Assembly: GCA_949291295.1 (NCBI GenBank)
Contig: CASEVE010000013.1
Span: 21,055 to 85,054 of the forward strand
DNA length: 64,000 nucleotides
Reading direction: 5' to 3'
From: an uncultured Olsenella sp.
Lineage (GTDB): Bacteria > Actinomycetota > Coriobacteriia > Coriobacteriales > Atopobiaceae
Shown: piece by piece, positions 15,342 through 24,195 of the stretch
Layout: each line of letters begins with the position of its first letter
Position numbering within the stretch: the first letter of the stretch is position 1
Made by a program: the position numbers and the translations under genes
Notes under the pieces: model-generated
Databases searched by the model: none
What the model saw: only the letters and a program-made list of their open reading frames with translations
Told to the model about the DNA's origin: nothing

Positions 15342-17927
15342 TCACTCTCCCGCACTCAGCAGGCCACCCGCGCCCGCAGCCCCACGAGACGGCTCGGGCA
15401 GGGCCGAGAAGTCCGGGGAGACCATGCTCTCGCGGCGACGCGGCGCGGGAATCTCGCCGGTCGTGTGTTCGAAGACGAGCTTGCCGTCCTTCTCGTCCAC
15501 GCGAATGATCTCTCCGCGGTGCCAGAGGTTCTGGAGCAGCTCCTCGGAGAGCGGGTCCTCGATGAGCGTCTGGATGGCGCGGCGCAGCGGGCGCGCGCCG
15601 TAGACCGGGTCGGCGCCCTCCTTGGCCACGAGGTCGCGCGCGGCGTCCGTGAGCTCGATGGACATGCCCTGCGCGATAAGGCGCTCGCGCAGGTCGGCCA
15701 CCATGAGCTCCACGATGCCGCGCAGCTGCTCGGACGTGAGGGAGTTGAAGACCACGACCTCATCCACACGGTTCAGGAACTCCGGGCGGAAGTGCTTCTT
15801 GAGCTCGGACATCACGCGGCTCGTGATCTCCTTGTCGGAGAGCCCGCCCGCGCCCTGGGCCGAGAAGCCCATGGTGGTGGTCTGCGCGATGTCGCGCGCG
15901 CCGATGTTGGACGTCATGATGATGACGGTGTTGGAGAAGTCCACGTGGCGGCCCTGGCCGTCGGTGAGGCGGCCCTCCTCCAGAATCTGGAGCAGGACGT
16001 TGAAGACGTCGGGGTGCGCCTTCTCCACCTCGTCGAAAAGCACGACGGAGTAGGGACGGCGCCGCACAGCCTTGGTGAGCTCGCCGCCCTCGTCGTAGCC
16101 AACGTATCCCGGAGGCGCGCCGACGAGCTTGGAGACGGTGTGCTTCTCCATGAACTCGGACATGTCAAAGGAGATGAGCGCCTCCTCGCTGCCGAAGAGG
16201 AACTCGGCGAGCGCCTTGGCGAGCTCGGTCTTGCCCACGCCGGAGGGCCCGAGGAAGATGAACGAGCCGCCGGGGCGGCGCGGGTCCTTGAGCGGGCTGC
16301 GGCTGCGACGGATGGCCTTGGCGACCTTGGTCACGGCCTCGTCCTGGCCAACGACGCGCTCGTGGAGCACGTCCTCGCAGCGCAGCAGCTTGGAGGCCTC
16401 GGCCTCGGTGAGGCTCGAGACGGGCACGCCGGTCATGGAGGAGACCACGTCGGCAATGTCCTGCTCGTCCACCGTGACCACGTTGGCGGCAAGCTCCTCG
16501 CGCCACGCGCTCTCCAGCTCGTCGCGACGGGCCACGAGCGCCTTCTCCTCGTCGCGCAGGCGTGCGGCCTCCTCAAACTCCTGGGCGGCCGCGGCGGCGG
16601 ACTTCTCCTCGCGCACGCGGGCAAGGTCGGCGTCGGTCTGGGCAATCTCGGGCGGCAGCGTCATCTTGTGGACGCGCGTGCGAGCGCCGGCCTCGTCGAG
16701 CACGTCGATGGCCTTGTCCGGCAGGAAGCGATCCTGGACGTAGCGGCTCGAGAGGGTGACGGCAGCCTGGATTGCGGCGTCGGTGTAGCGCACGTTGTGG
16801 TGCTTCTCGTAGCGATCCTTCAGGCCCTCAATGATCTTGAGGGTGTCCTCGGGGCTGGGCTCGCCGATGTTGACCGGCTGGAAGCGGCGCTCAAAGGCGG
16901 AGTCCTTCTCCACGTGCTTGCGGAACTCCTCCGCCGTGGTGGCGCCAATGACCTGAATCTCGCCGCGCGAGAGGGGCGGCTTCAGGATGGACGCGGCGTC
17001 GATGGAGCCCTCGGCCGAGCCCGCGCCAATGACGGTGTGGATCTCGTCGATGAAGAGGATGTCGTTCTCGGACTCCTCGAGCTCGCGCACGACCTTCTTC
17101 ATGCGCTCCTCAAACTCGCCGCGGTACTTGGAGCCGGCGACAAGGCTTGCGAGGTCGAGCGTCCAGATTTGCTTGCCGCGCAGGATGTCCGGCACGTTGC
17201 CGCTGGCGATGAGCTGGGCCAGGCCCTCCACGATGGCGGTCTTTCCCACACCCGGGTCGCCCAGGATGAGCGGATTGTTCTTCTGGCGGCGCGCAAGGAC
17301 CTGCATCACGCGCTCGATCTCGCGGTCGCGGCCGATGACGGGGTCGAGCTTGCCGTCCGCGGCAAGCTTGGTGAGGTTGCGGCCGTACTGCTCGAGGACG
17401 GAGCCCTCGTCGCCCTGCTGCTGTGGGCCGGGACCACCGAACCCGCTCATGCGAACGTCCGCCGTAGCGGGCTGCTGGGCAGACTCGGTGCTCTTGCCCG
17501 CAAGCTCGTTCACGGCGTTGCGAACCGCGTCGCCCGAGACACCCATCTGGCGCAGGGCGTCCATGGCCCGGCCGTTGCCCTCGGCGACGATGCCCAAGAG
17601 CAGGTGCTCCGTGGCAATGTAGGTCTGGCCATGGGTCATGGTCTCGCGATAGGCACCCTCGAGCACGCGCTTGGCGCGCGGCGTGAAGGGGATGTGGCCG
17701 CCCGGCACGGGCTCGCCGTCTCCCTCGGTGAGGCTGCGAATGGTGGTGAGCGTCTCGTCGTAGGTCACGTCGAGCTTGGCGAGCGCCTGCGCGGCCACGC
17801 CTTCGCCCTCCTTGATCAAGGCAAGAAGCAGGTGCTCCGTGCCCACGTACATCTGCCCGAGGTTGCGCGCCTCGTCCTGGGCGAGGCTCATCACCTTGCG
17901 GGCCTTGTCGGTAAACTTCTCGAACAT
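15342..17927 (-). CDS. clpC: ATP-dependent Clp protease ATPase subunit ClpC
   Basis: Hexameric AAA+ unfoldase that feeds ClpP. The frame is open further upstream, but the ATG at 17927 (AAGGAA ten bases before) gives [20 protein letters not shown] and 861 aa, normal for ClpC. Domains in order: N domain with two Clp_N repeats ([40 protein letters not shown]), AAA-1 with [15 protein letters not shown], a UVR-containing coiled middle region, and AAA-2 with [15 protein letters not shown]. The D2 domain ends in [21 protein letters not shown] short Pro/Arg-rich tail follows. No CtsR or HAIR operator was seen upstream. Confidence 0.97.
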   Translation of the reverse strand: MFEKFTDKARKVMSLAQDEARNLGQMYVGTEHLLLALIKEGEGVAAQALAKLDVTYDETLTTIRSLTEGDGEPVPGGHIPFTPRAKRVLEGAYRETMTHGQTYIATEHLLLGIVAEGNGRAMDALRQMGVSGDAVRNAVNELAGKSTESAQQPATADVRMSGFGGPGPQQQGDEGSVLEQYGRNLTKLAADGKLDPVIGRDREIERVMQVLARRQKNNPLILGDPGVGKTAIVEGLAQLIASGNVPDILRGKQIWTLDLASLVAGSKYRGEFEERMKKVVRELEESENDILFIDEIHTVIGAGSAEGSIDAASILKPPLSRGEIQVIGATTAEEFRKHVEKDSAFERRFQPVNIGEPSPEDTLKIIEGLKDRYEKHHNVRYTDAAIQAAVTLSSRYVQDRFLPDKAIDVLDEAGARTRVHKMTLPPEIAQTDADLARVREEKSAAAAAQEFEEAARLRDEEKALVARRDELESAWREELAANVVTVDEQDIADVVSSMTGVPVSSLTEAEASKLLRCEDVLHERVVGQDEAVTKVAKAIRRSRSPLKDPRRPGGSFIFLGPSGVGKTELAKALAEFLFGSEEALISFDMSEFMEKHTVSKLVGAPPGYVGYDEGGELTKAVRRRPYSVVLFDEVEKAHPDVFNVLLQILEEGRLTDGQGRHVDFSNTVIIMTSNIGARDIAQTTTMGFSAQGAGGLSDKEITSRVMSELKKHFRPEFLNRVDEVVVFNSLTSEQLRGIVELMVADLRERLIAQGMSIELTDAARDLVAKEGADPVYGARPLRRAIQTLIEDPLSEELLQNLWHRGEIIRVDEKDGKLVFEHTTGEIPAPRRRESMVSPDFSALPEPSRGAAGAGGLLSAGE

Positions 17928-17963
17928 CTGTGGGCATTCCTTCCATACCGTACAGGTTTCGCA

Positions 17964-17969
17964 ATTATA
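17964..17969 (-). promoter_or_regulatory. -10 box of a probable clpC promoter
   Basis: TATAAT on the minus strand lies 37 bases before the clpC start. The -35 region at the expected distance (GCAGGC) is poor, suggesting an activator or an extended requirement. Confidence 0.45.
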
Positions 17970-18034
17970 GCTTGTACCCCGCCCGTGCCTGCCGCAAACC
18001 CTTAGGCGACGCTTCGTTTCTTGCAGGACCGCCG

Positions 18035-18310
18035 AGCAGCAGGCACTCCTCGGCAGCGGAGCCGCCTCGGACGCAGGCGAGAAGTGCGACGCGGGCTCCG
18101 GGCGGGCGGCGCTTCTCGCCGGCACTTGAGGAGTGCCGGCTGCGGGAGGCTTTGGGGCCGGCACTCCTGCCCGGGCGCCGGGACGGGTCCGGCACCTCTC
18201 GGCACTGCCGCGCCCATTTGCCGGCACTTCTCGCCGGCACTCATGGGTGCCAGCAGTCTCCGGCGCCCCGTCGAGAAGTGCGGGCGGGCAGCGCCGGCGC
18301 CGGCGAGAAG
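18035..18310. repeat. Family C repeat cluster, left copy
   Basis: GC-rich DNA built from GCCGGCAC and CTTCTCG words, including the stem GCCGGCACTTGAGGAGTGCC. Bases 18107-18283 match 19776-19952 in the same orientation with two mismatches that I could see (18196 and 18271). The nuclease-like gene 18354-19466 lies exactly between these copies. Nothing else is seen in the 17928-18353 gap except the clpC promoter region. Confidence 0.85.
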
Positions 18311-18353
18311 TGCGGCTCAGACAGGAAGCACGAACGACAAGAACGCCCGCGCC

Positions 18354-19466
18354 TCACCAACCTGGCTTCTCGCTCGGAACGGCAGGTAGCATCTGACTGA
18401 GAAGAACGCGTCGCATATGCAACGCCCCTTCATCCGAAAGCGCCCTGAGCACTCGCCGCTCGTAGTCTGCACCCTCGTGCTTCGCCAGGGAATGCGCGAT
18501 GCGCGCCAAATAGCCGTTAAGCGCGGGCAACGTCTTCACGTTTCGATAGCTTGCCGGAAAGACCGAAATCCCGCATGTCTGGTAGTCCCTGATGCGCCGC
18601 TGGTCTTCCTCAAAGGCCTCCTCGCTCACGTGCTCTTTTCCGTTGTACTCAGACGCTGTTCCGTGCTTTGGCCAATAGAAATCTGGGCGCATGCGCTCGT
18701 GCTCGATGAGGCCACGGACCTCCTCGGGCCACACTATGGGCTCGTTCTCCAGAAACGCCGGGGTCTCTATGCCCCCAAGGGCAAAATCCAGCTTGAACGC
18801 AAAGGACAAGAGCGTCTCTTCCGGAGAGCCGGACCCTCCCTGAACCAGCTCGGCCGCCCGGCGCGCCCGCTCAAGCCCCCTGATTCTCGTTGCCTCGGCA
18901 AGAAAAGCCACGAGCTCATCGGGCGTTGCAACTGGATCGAGCTCAAAGGCGCACTCGCCAAACGCGGGGTTATCCGGGTCGCGCGCGTAGAGGCCGCAGG
19001 CCTCCATCGGAAACGTAAGCAACCTGAAAAATGCCGCGTTTTTTGTAAGGGCGCCGCGCTTTACGAGTCCAGAAAGGCACTGCTCCATACGAAGGAGGCT
19101 CAGGCCCGGGGCCTCGACAAACAGCCGGAGAGATCCGCTGCCAACGTAGTCCCACGGCGTTCCGTCGGCATGAATCACCTCGAGAAACGAGGATTCCGGC
19201 AGCGCCGAGAGCAGAGAGCGAGACCTGATTGACGCCGACTCGCTTCGCGCCCCTCGCGAGAAAAACGTGAGCTCCAAGGGGTGTGCCGGCGAAAGCTCCC
19301 CCAGCCCCTCAGGCAGCGATGCTCTCAGCGCGCCTAGGTCAAGCGGACCCTGATCCGCCGACAGGTGCGCCCGCTCCGCCGGAACAAGCAGAAGGTCGGG
19401 ATCTCGCCGCGCAGCGCGGGTGAGCTTGAGCGAATCCGACCCAGCAAGAAAGATTTCTTGTCCCAT
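18354..19466 (-). CDS. Putative PD-(D/E)xK (DUF559/Vsr-like) nuclease-fold protein, flanked by duplicated repeats
   Basis: A 370-aa protein I do not recognise as a named gene. The C-terminal third carries a nuclease-like set: helix glutamate in GSGSPEETLLSF (211-222), RPDF (260-263), EYNGKEH (273-279), then DQRRIRDYQTCGISVF. This fits the D...ExDGxxH...RD..R..L..G pattern of DUF559 and other PD-(D/E)xK proteins, with Asn replacing the second acidic residue. The N-terminal 200 residues include SFLEV (93-97). They resemble, weakly, the AbiEi-like part of actinobacterial DUF559 proteins. A diverged paralogue (EYDGKDH) is at 50386-51513. The gene sits between family C arrays and has no operon partner. 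Function unknown; self-DNA or repeat recognition is only an idea. Confidence 0.7.
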   Translation of the reverse strand: MGQEIFLAGSDSLKLTRAARRDPDLLLVPAERAHLSADQGPLDLGALRASLPEGLGELSPAHPLELTFFSRGARSESASIRSRSLLSALPESSFLEVIHADGTPWDYVGSGSLRLFVEAPGLSLLRMEQCLSGLVKRGALTKNAAFFRLLTFPMEACGLYARDPDNPAFGECAFELDPVATPDELVAFLAEATRIRGLERARRAAELVQGGSGSPEETLLSFAFKLDFALGGIETPAFLENEPIVWPEEVRGLIEHERMRPDFYWPKHGTASEYNGKEHVSEEAFEEDQRRIRDYQTCGISVFPASYRNVKTLPALNGYLARIAHSLAKHEGADYERRVLRALSDEGALHMRRVLLSQMLPAVPSEKPGW

Positions 19467-19696
19467 ACGACCTCCCGTTCATTCTGAACACGAAGGTATC
19501 AACTCGTGCTTGCACGAATCTTCCCCTCAGATGCGCCGAGCCTACCGCTAGCTGACACGGCTGCCACTGAGCGAGCATTGCGGCAGCTCAGAAGGCTTGT
19601 CTACCACGGGACACACAACATCTTTCTTTTAATCTTTTGGGAAAAGGACACAGTCTTTCCATAGAGAGTGGTCCAGGCGCAGATAAGGCGCCGAGC

Positions 19697-19990
19697 AGTT
19701 TTGGGCGGCGCTTCTCGGCAGCGGAGCTGCCTCGGGCTGCCGGCACTTCTCGCCGGCGGAGCTGTCTCGGGCGGACGGCGCTTCTCGCCGGCACTTGAGG
19801 AGTGCCGGCTGCGGGAGGCTTTGGGGCCGGCACTCCTGCCCGGGCGCCGGGACGGGTCCGGCACTTCTCGGCACTGCCGCGCCCATTTGCCGGCACTTCT
19901 CGCCGGCACTCATGGGTGCCAGCAGTCTCCGGCGCCCCGGCGAGAAGTGCGGGCAGCACGCAAGCGCCGGCGAGACGCGCCGGCAAAGAA
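19697..19990. repeat. Family C repeat cluster, right copy
   Basis: GCTTCTCGGCAGCGGAGCTG-type units start with CTTCTCG at 19711, 19746 and 19781 (35-bp period). Then comes the 177-bp block shared with the left copy (19776-19952), with further CTTCTCG at 19864 and 19896. The rest of the 19467-20064 gap (19467-19696) is lower in GC and may carry the promoter of the nuclease-like gene; I see no further gene. Confidence 0.85.
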
Positions 19991-19991
19991 A

Positions 19992-20021
19992 TGGCGGCCG
20001 GCACAGAAGTGTCGGCCGCCA
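19992..20021 (-). terminator. Intrinsic terminator after lysS
   Basis: TGGCGGCCG / CGGCCGCCA with an inner CAC/GTG pair; on the minus strand it is followed by TTTCTTTG, about 45 bases after the lysS stop. Confidence 0.65.
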
Positions 20022-20064
20022 GGTTGACGGATTTGCTCGCCGAGAAGGCGCGAGGGACGGCGCC

Positions 20065-22290
20065 CTACTTGCCAAACGTGTCGCGGTCCGGAGCGATGGC
20101 CTTCATCGCGTCGATGGTGCGCGAGAAGAGCTCGTCGAGCTCCCAGCCGCAGAGCTCGGCGCCCTTGCGGATAACGTCGCGGTTGCAGCCGGCGGCAAAG
20201 CGCTTGTCCTTGAACTTCTTCTTGAGCGACTTCACCTCGAAGTCCATGACGGACCTGCTCGGGCGCATGATCACGGCCGCACCGATGAGACCCGTGAGCT
20301 CGTCGACGGCAAAGAGGACCTTCTCCATGGGGAGCTCGGGCGCCGGCAGCTCGGGGTTGTTGTCGGAGTTGTGCGACTGGACGGCGCGCACGAGATCCTC
20401 GGAGGCGCCCGCCGCACGCAGGAGCTCGGCCGCGTAGACCGTGTGGTTGGCCGGGTCATCCGCGTGCTCCTCCCAGTCGAGGTCGTGCAGGATGCCCACG
20501 ACCTCCCAGAAGTCAGCGTTCTCGGGATCCATCTCCTCGGCAAAGACGCGCATCACGCCGCCCACGGTCTCGCCGTGCTCGATGTGAAACTCCTCGTGGT
20601 TGTGCTCGGCGAGAAGCGCGAGCGCGGCGTCGCGGTCGATTCCGGCAACAAGCGCCGCCGGAGCCTCCGCCGCAGCCGCCGTGACCTTCTCGGAGTCCTC
20701 GGCGATAGCGTCCACGGAGGCGGCGGCGTTATCCGTCACCACGCCCGCAACCTGGGCCTCGATGTCCGCGCGCGTGATGGTCTCAGGCTTCATGGCCGGG
20801 AAGAGCAGCACGTCGCGGATGGCGGGCTGGTCGCAGAAGAGCATGATCATGCGGTCGATGCCGTAGCCGATGCCGCCCGCCGGCGGCATGCCATACTCGA
20901 GGGCGCGCACGTAGTCGTAGTCGTAGCCCATAGCCTCGTCGTCGCCCATGCCCTTGGCGGCAACCTGCTCGGCGAAGCGGCCGGCCTGGTCCACGGGGTC
21001 GTTGAGCTCGGAGAAGGCGTTGGCGTACTCGTGGCCGGCAATGACCAGCTCAAAGCGGTCGGTGAGGCGCGGGTCCTCGGCCTTGCGCTTGGAGAGCGGG
21101 GAGACCTCCTCGGGGTAGTCGCACACAAAGGTGGGGTTCACGATGGTCTTCTCGCCCAGCTCGTCGTAGAGCTCAAAGAGGAGCTTGCCGGCGCCCCAGT
21201 TGGGCTGGACCTCGATGCCGTGCTTCTCGCAAAGCTCGCGCAGGTGCTCGATGGGGGTGTCCATCGTGAGCTCCTCGCCCACGCACTCGGAGGCAATCTC
21301 GGAGAGCGGGCGGCTTGCCCAGGTGCCGGACATGTCGATCTTTTGGCCCTGGAAGGTGATGACCTCGTGGCCCTCCTCGCAGCCGCAGACCTCGCGCGCG
21401 ATGGCCTTGAACAGGCCCTCGGAGAGGCGCTTCATACCCTCGAGGTCGGAGTAGGCGCAGTAGGCCTCCATCGAGGTGAACTCAGGGTTGTGCGTGAGGT
21501 CCATGCCCTCGTTTCGGAACTGGCGGCCGATCTCAAAGACGCGCTCCATGCCGCCCACGATGAGGCGCTTGAGCGGCAGCTCGGTGGCAATGCGCAGGTA
21601 GAAGTCGCGGTCGAGCGCGTTGAAGTGCGTCACAAACGGACGCGCGTTGGCGCCGCCGAGGATGGCGTGCATCATCGGCGTCTCGACCTCCATGTAGCCC
21701 TCGGCCTCCATGTAGCGGCGGATGAGGGAGATGATCTGGCTGCGCTTGCGGAAGACGTCGCGGACCTCGGGGTTCATGATGAGGTCCACGTAGCGCTGGC
21801 GATAGCGGACCTCACGATCGGTGAGGCCGTGGAACTTCTCGGGCAGCGGGCGCAGGGACTTGGAGAGCACCGTGAGCTGCGTCGGGGAGACGGAGAGCTG
21901 ACCGCGGCGCGTACGCATGACGGTGCCCGTGGCGCCCAGGATGTCGCCAAGGTCAAGGTTGGCGAGAAGCGCCCAGCCCTCGTCGCCCAAAACGTCATGG
22001 CGACAGAAGAGCTGGATGGAGCCGGAGACGTCCTCGAGCACGATGAAGGCGGCCTTGCCCTGCTTGCGCAGCGCTCGCACGCGGCCGGCAACGCTCACCA
22101 CGTCCTCGGTGTCGGCCCCCTCGGGGAGCTCTGCGTACTTCTCCTCGAGCTCGCCGGCGTGCGCCGTGACCTCAGAGGAGATGGGATACGGGTTCACGCC
22201 CGCGTCGATGAGAGCCTGGCGGCGCGCGCGGCGCATCGTGCGCTCGTCGGTGGCTGCTGCGGCCGCGCTCGCGGCGGTGTTCTCTGCCAT
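20065..22290 (-). CDS. lysS: Lysyl-tRNA synthetase (class II) fused to a C-terminal HD domain
   Basis: Charges tRNA-Lys. The frame is open further upstream; the ATG at 22290 with AAAGGGA before it gives MAENTAASAAAAATDERTMR and 741 aa, against about 490-510 for ordinary LysRS. Residues 60-170 are the OB-fold anticodon domain. The class II core has motif 2 (FRNEGMDLTHNPEFTSMEAY) and motif 3 (GIGYGIDRMIMLF) and ends near 501. A 50-residue acidic/Ala linker leads to an HD phosphohydrolase-like domain (about 551-735) with HIEH (569-572), HD (602-603), ANHTV (His 616) and QSHN (His 640). That histidine/aspartate set could bind metal. HD proteins of this type are often free-standing; fusion to LysRS is unusual. 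It follows greA in the same direction. Confidence 0.93.
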   Translation of the reverse strand: MAENTAASAAAAATDERTMRRARRQALIDAGVNPYPISSEVTAHAGELEEKYAELPEGADTEDVVSVAGRVRALRKQGKAAFIVLEDVSGSIQLFCRHDVLGDEGWALLANLDLGDILGATGTVMRTRRGQLSVSPTQLTVLSKSLRPLPEKFHGLTDREVRYRQRYVDLIMNPEVRDVFRKRSQIISLIRRYMEAEGYMEVETPMMHAILGGANARPFVTHFNALDRDFYLRIATELPLKRLIVGGMERVFEIGRQFRNEGMDLTHNPEFTSMEAYCAYSDLEGMKRLSEGLFKAIAREVCGCEEGHEVITFQGQKIDMSGTWASRPLSEIASECVGEELTMDTPIEHLRELCEKHGIEVQPNWGAGKLLFELYDELGEKTIVNPTFVCDYPEEVSPLSKRKAEDPRLTDRFELVIAGHEYANAFSELNDPVDQAGRFAEQVAAKGMGDDEAMGYDYDYVRALEYGMPPAGGIGYGIDRMIMLFCDQPAIRDVLLFPAMKPETITRADIEAQVAGVVTDNAAASVDAIAEDSEKVTAAAAEAPAALVAGIDRDAALALLAEHNHEEFHIEHGETVGGVMRVFAEEMDPENADFWEVVGILHDLDWEEHADDPANHTVYAAELLRAAGASEDLVRAVQSHNSDNNPELPAPELPMEKVLFAVDELTGLIGAAVIMRPSRSVMDFEVKSLKKKFKDKRFAAGCNRDVIRKGAELCGWELDELFSRTIDAMKAIAPDRDTFGK

Positions 22291-22310
22291 GGTGTCCCTT
22301 TCAGATAGAA

Positions 22311-22344
22311 GCGCCCCGCACCTGCTGCCGCAGACACGGGGCGC
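22311..22344 (-). terminator. Hairpin between greA and lysS
   Basis: GCGCCCCG / CGGGGCGC with an 18-base loop, followed on the minus strand by TTCTATCTG. Weak terminator or attenuator in the 89-bp greA-lysS gap. Confidence 0.35.
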
Positions 22345-22379
22345 CACGCTTACTGCTTGTCGGAAAAGGAAGTGCCGAC

Positions 22380-22856
22380 CTAGCGGGAAATCCCCGTGAT
22401 GGTGTACTTCCTCGTCTTGCCGGACGGCGCGACGACCTCGACCACGTCACCCTTCTCGTGACCCACGAGGGCGCTGCCCACGGGAGACTCGTTGGAGATC
22501 TTGTGCTCGAGAGAGTTGGTCTCGGTGGTGCCCACGATGGTGAACGTGGACTTCTTGCCCTTCTCGTCCTCAAGCTCCACGGTGGTGCCAATGGAGACGG
22601 TGAGGGCGTGGCCGGAGCCGGCATCCACGATGACGGCCTGCGAGAGGATCTGGCGGATCTCGTTCACGCGGGAGGCGTTGCGGGCCTCCTCCTCCTTGGC
22701 GGCGTCGTACTCGGAGTTCTCGGAGAGGTCGCCAAAGCCGCGGGCCTCCTTGATGCGCTCGACGATCTCGTCGTGCTTCTCGCCCTCGCGGTACTCAAGC
22801 TCCTCGATGAGGCGCTGACGACCCTCGGGGGTGAGCTCGTACTTCTTGGTTTCCAT
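22380..22856 (-). CDS. greA: Transcription elongation factor GreA
   Basis: Rescues backtracked RNA polymerase by stimulating transcript cleavage through the secondary channel. The 158-aa product has the N-terminal coiled coil (YELTPEGRQRLIEELEYREG; ARGFGDLSENSEYDAAKEEE, which holds the two acidic tip residues) and the C-terminal FKBP-like domain (ISNESPVGSALVGHEKGDVV). Typical length. The greA-lysS neighbourhood is common in actinobacteria and Gram-positive relatives. Confidence 0.98.
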   Translation of the reverse strand: METKKYELTPEGRQRLIEELEYREGEKHDEIVERIKEARGFGDLSENSEYDAAKEEEARNASRVNEIRQILSQAVIVDAGSGHALTVSIGTTVELEDEKGKKSTFTIVGTTETNSLEHKISNESPVGSALVGHEKGDVVEVVAPSGKTRKYTITGISR

Positions 22857-22879
22857 GTTCTACTCCCTCCCGTGCGTCA

Positions 22880-23200
22880 CTAGTTGAGCTTGTTGCCGCA
22901 CTTGGAGCAGAACTCGGCGTCGGCCGCGTTCTTGGCGCCACACTTGGAGCAGAACACGGCGTCGGTGGCCGGGGTCTCGGGGGCGTCGGCGTCGTCCTCA
23001 TCCTCGACAACCTCAACGTCGTCGTGGGACTCCACGGGACCCTCGGAGAGCTCCTCCTTGCCGTCCTCCATGCCCTCGCGGACGTTCTTCACGGTCTTGC
23101 CCAGAGCGGCACCGATCTTCGGGAGGTTCTTGGGCCCAAAGATGATGAGAACCACAAGGACGATAAGGCCAAGCTCAAGGGGACCCATGCCAAAAATCAT
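22880..23200 (-). CDS. tatA: TatA-like Sec-independent translocase protein with C-terminal zinc ribbon
   Basis: Pore-forming subunit type of the twin-arginine translocase. Starting at the ATG at 23200 (GGAAGGAC upstream) gives 106 aa. Residues 1-20 form one membrane helix (PLELGLIVLVVLIIFG). The FGPKNLPKIGAALGKTVKNV hinge and amphipathic helix typical of TatA/E follow. After an acidic stretch the last 25 residues are a zinc ribbon, FCSKCGAKNAADAEFCSKCG. A zinc ribbon on TatA is unusual. No tatC is in the window, so whether it works in protein export is unproven. Confidence 0.85.
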   Translation of the reverse strand: MIFGMGPLELGLIVLVVLIIFGPKNLPKIGAALGKTVKNVREGMEDGKEELSEGPVESHDDVEVVEDEDDADAPETPATDAVFCSKCGAKNAADAEFCSKCGNKLN

Positions 23201-23339
23201 GTTGAAATGTCCTTCCGATGCGATGTCGTAGATGGGCCACAGGCCCAATGCAGCATCAGCTAGTATAGCCGACGTTGGACGCTACTCACAATCTCTAAAA
23301 CACGAGAAACACGGTTTCTCGTCGAGCCTTGGAGGACCC

Positions 23340-24179
23340 GTGACAGAGCTCGTCATTGCCCTCGTCATCATGACCGTTGTGTGCACCGCGATCCTGGCCG
23401 CGCTGCCCTGGCTGCTGCGCAAGCGCGGCGTGGTGATGCGTCGCACCAAGTTTGGCCTCACGCTCGTCTTTGAGTCAGAGAACCTAGACCACACGCCCAT
23501 GCGGCTCCTCAACGTCAACGGAACCTTCCAGAGCGTCTGCTACCTGCCCGATGACCTGCGCTTTGAGCTGGCATGCGAATACCACCGCGCCATGGCCTCC
23601 GTGATTGAGGGGCTGGCGCGGCGCGCGGCCGGGCGCGGCGTGCGCGTGATGGTGATGGGCGGGGGCGGCTACTCGCTGCCCAAGTACCTGGCGGCGTATG
23701 TGCCGGCCGCGCGGACGGACGTGGTGGAGGTTGACCCCGCGATCACGGCGATTGCGCGCGAGTTCTTCTTCCTGGACGAGTGCCTTGAGAAAACAGGTGC
23801 CGTGAAGAACGGGCGACTTCGCCTGGTAAACGACGACGCGTGGGCGTTTGTGCGCGCCGCGGCCGAGCCCTACGACGTCATCGCCAACGACGCGTTCTCC
23901 GGCAAGCGCCCGCTTGGGCCGCTCACCTCGGCGGAGGGTGCGCGCGTGGTGCGCTCGCGGCTTGCCGAGGGCGGCGTCTACCTGGCCAACGTGCGCTGCG
24001 CGTGCGAGGGGCGCGGATCGGGGCCGCTGCGCGAGGTTGAGGAGGCGTTTGGTCGCGAGTTTGCGCACGTGGGCTACGTGCCCGAGTGGCCGGACGACCC
24101 CAAAAAACCCGGCAACAACGCGTTTATCGCCACAAACGCCGAGGGCGTGCTGCCCGCGGACGCCGTCGTGGTGAAGTAG
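23340..24179 (+). CDS. Spermidine synthase-like methyltransferase-fold protein with N-terminal membrane helix
   Basis: 279-aa protein beginning at a GTG with GGAGG five bases upstream; an in-frame ATG at 23232 has no such site. Residues 1-25 form one hydrophobic helix (TELVIALVIMTVVCTAILAA). The rest is a Rossmann SAM/decarboxy-SAM-type domain: VMVMGGGGYSLPKYLAAY (motif I), DVVEVDPAITAIAREFF (acidic end of strand 2) and YDVIANDAFSG (a PABS-type strand 4 motif). It may be a polyamine synthase relative or a methyltransferase; substrate unknown. It diverges from tatA and converges with glycerate kinase. Confidence 0.8.
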   Translation: MTELVIALVIMTVVCTAILAALPWLLRKRGVVMRRTKFGLTLVFESENLDHTPMRLLNVNGTFQSVCYLPDDLRFELACEYHRAMASVIEGLARRAAGRGVRVMVMGGGGYSLPKYLAAYVPAARTDVVEVDPAITAIAREFFFLDECLEKTGAVKNGRLRLVNDDAWAFVRAAAEPYDVIANDAFSGKRPLGPLTSAEGARVVRSRLAEGGVYLANVRCACEGRGSGPLREVEEAFGREFAHVGYVPEWPDDPKKPGNNAFIATNAEGVLPADAVVVK

Positions 24180-24195
24180 GCGCCCGACGCCGGCG

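Noticed and set aside
15465..18005. 846-codon open frame opposite clpC
   Set aside because: It is antisense to a certain ClpC gene; long antisense frames are expected in such GC-rich codon usage, and it has no recognisable domain or ribosome-binding site.
19795..22308. 837-codon frame opposite lysS
   Set aside because: Shadow of the LysRS gene; no domain recognised.
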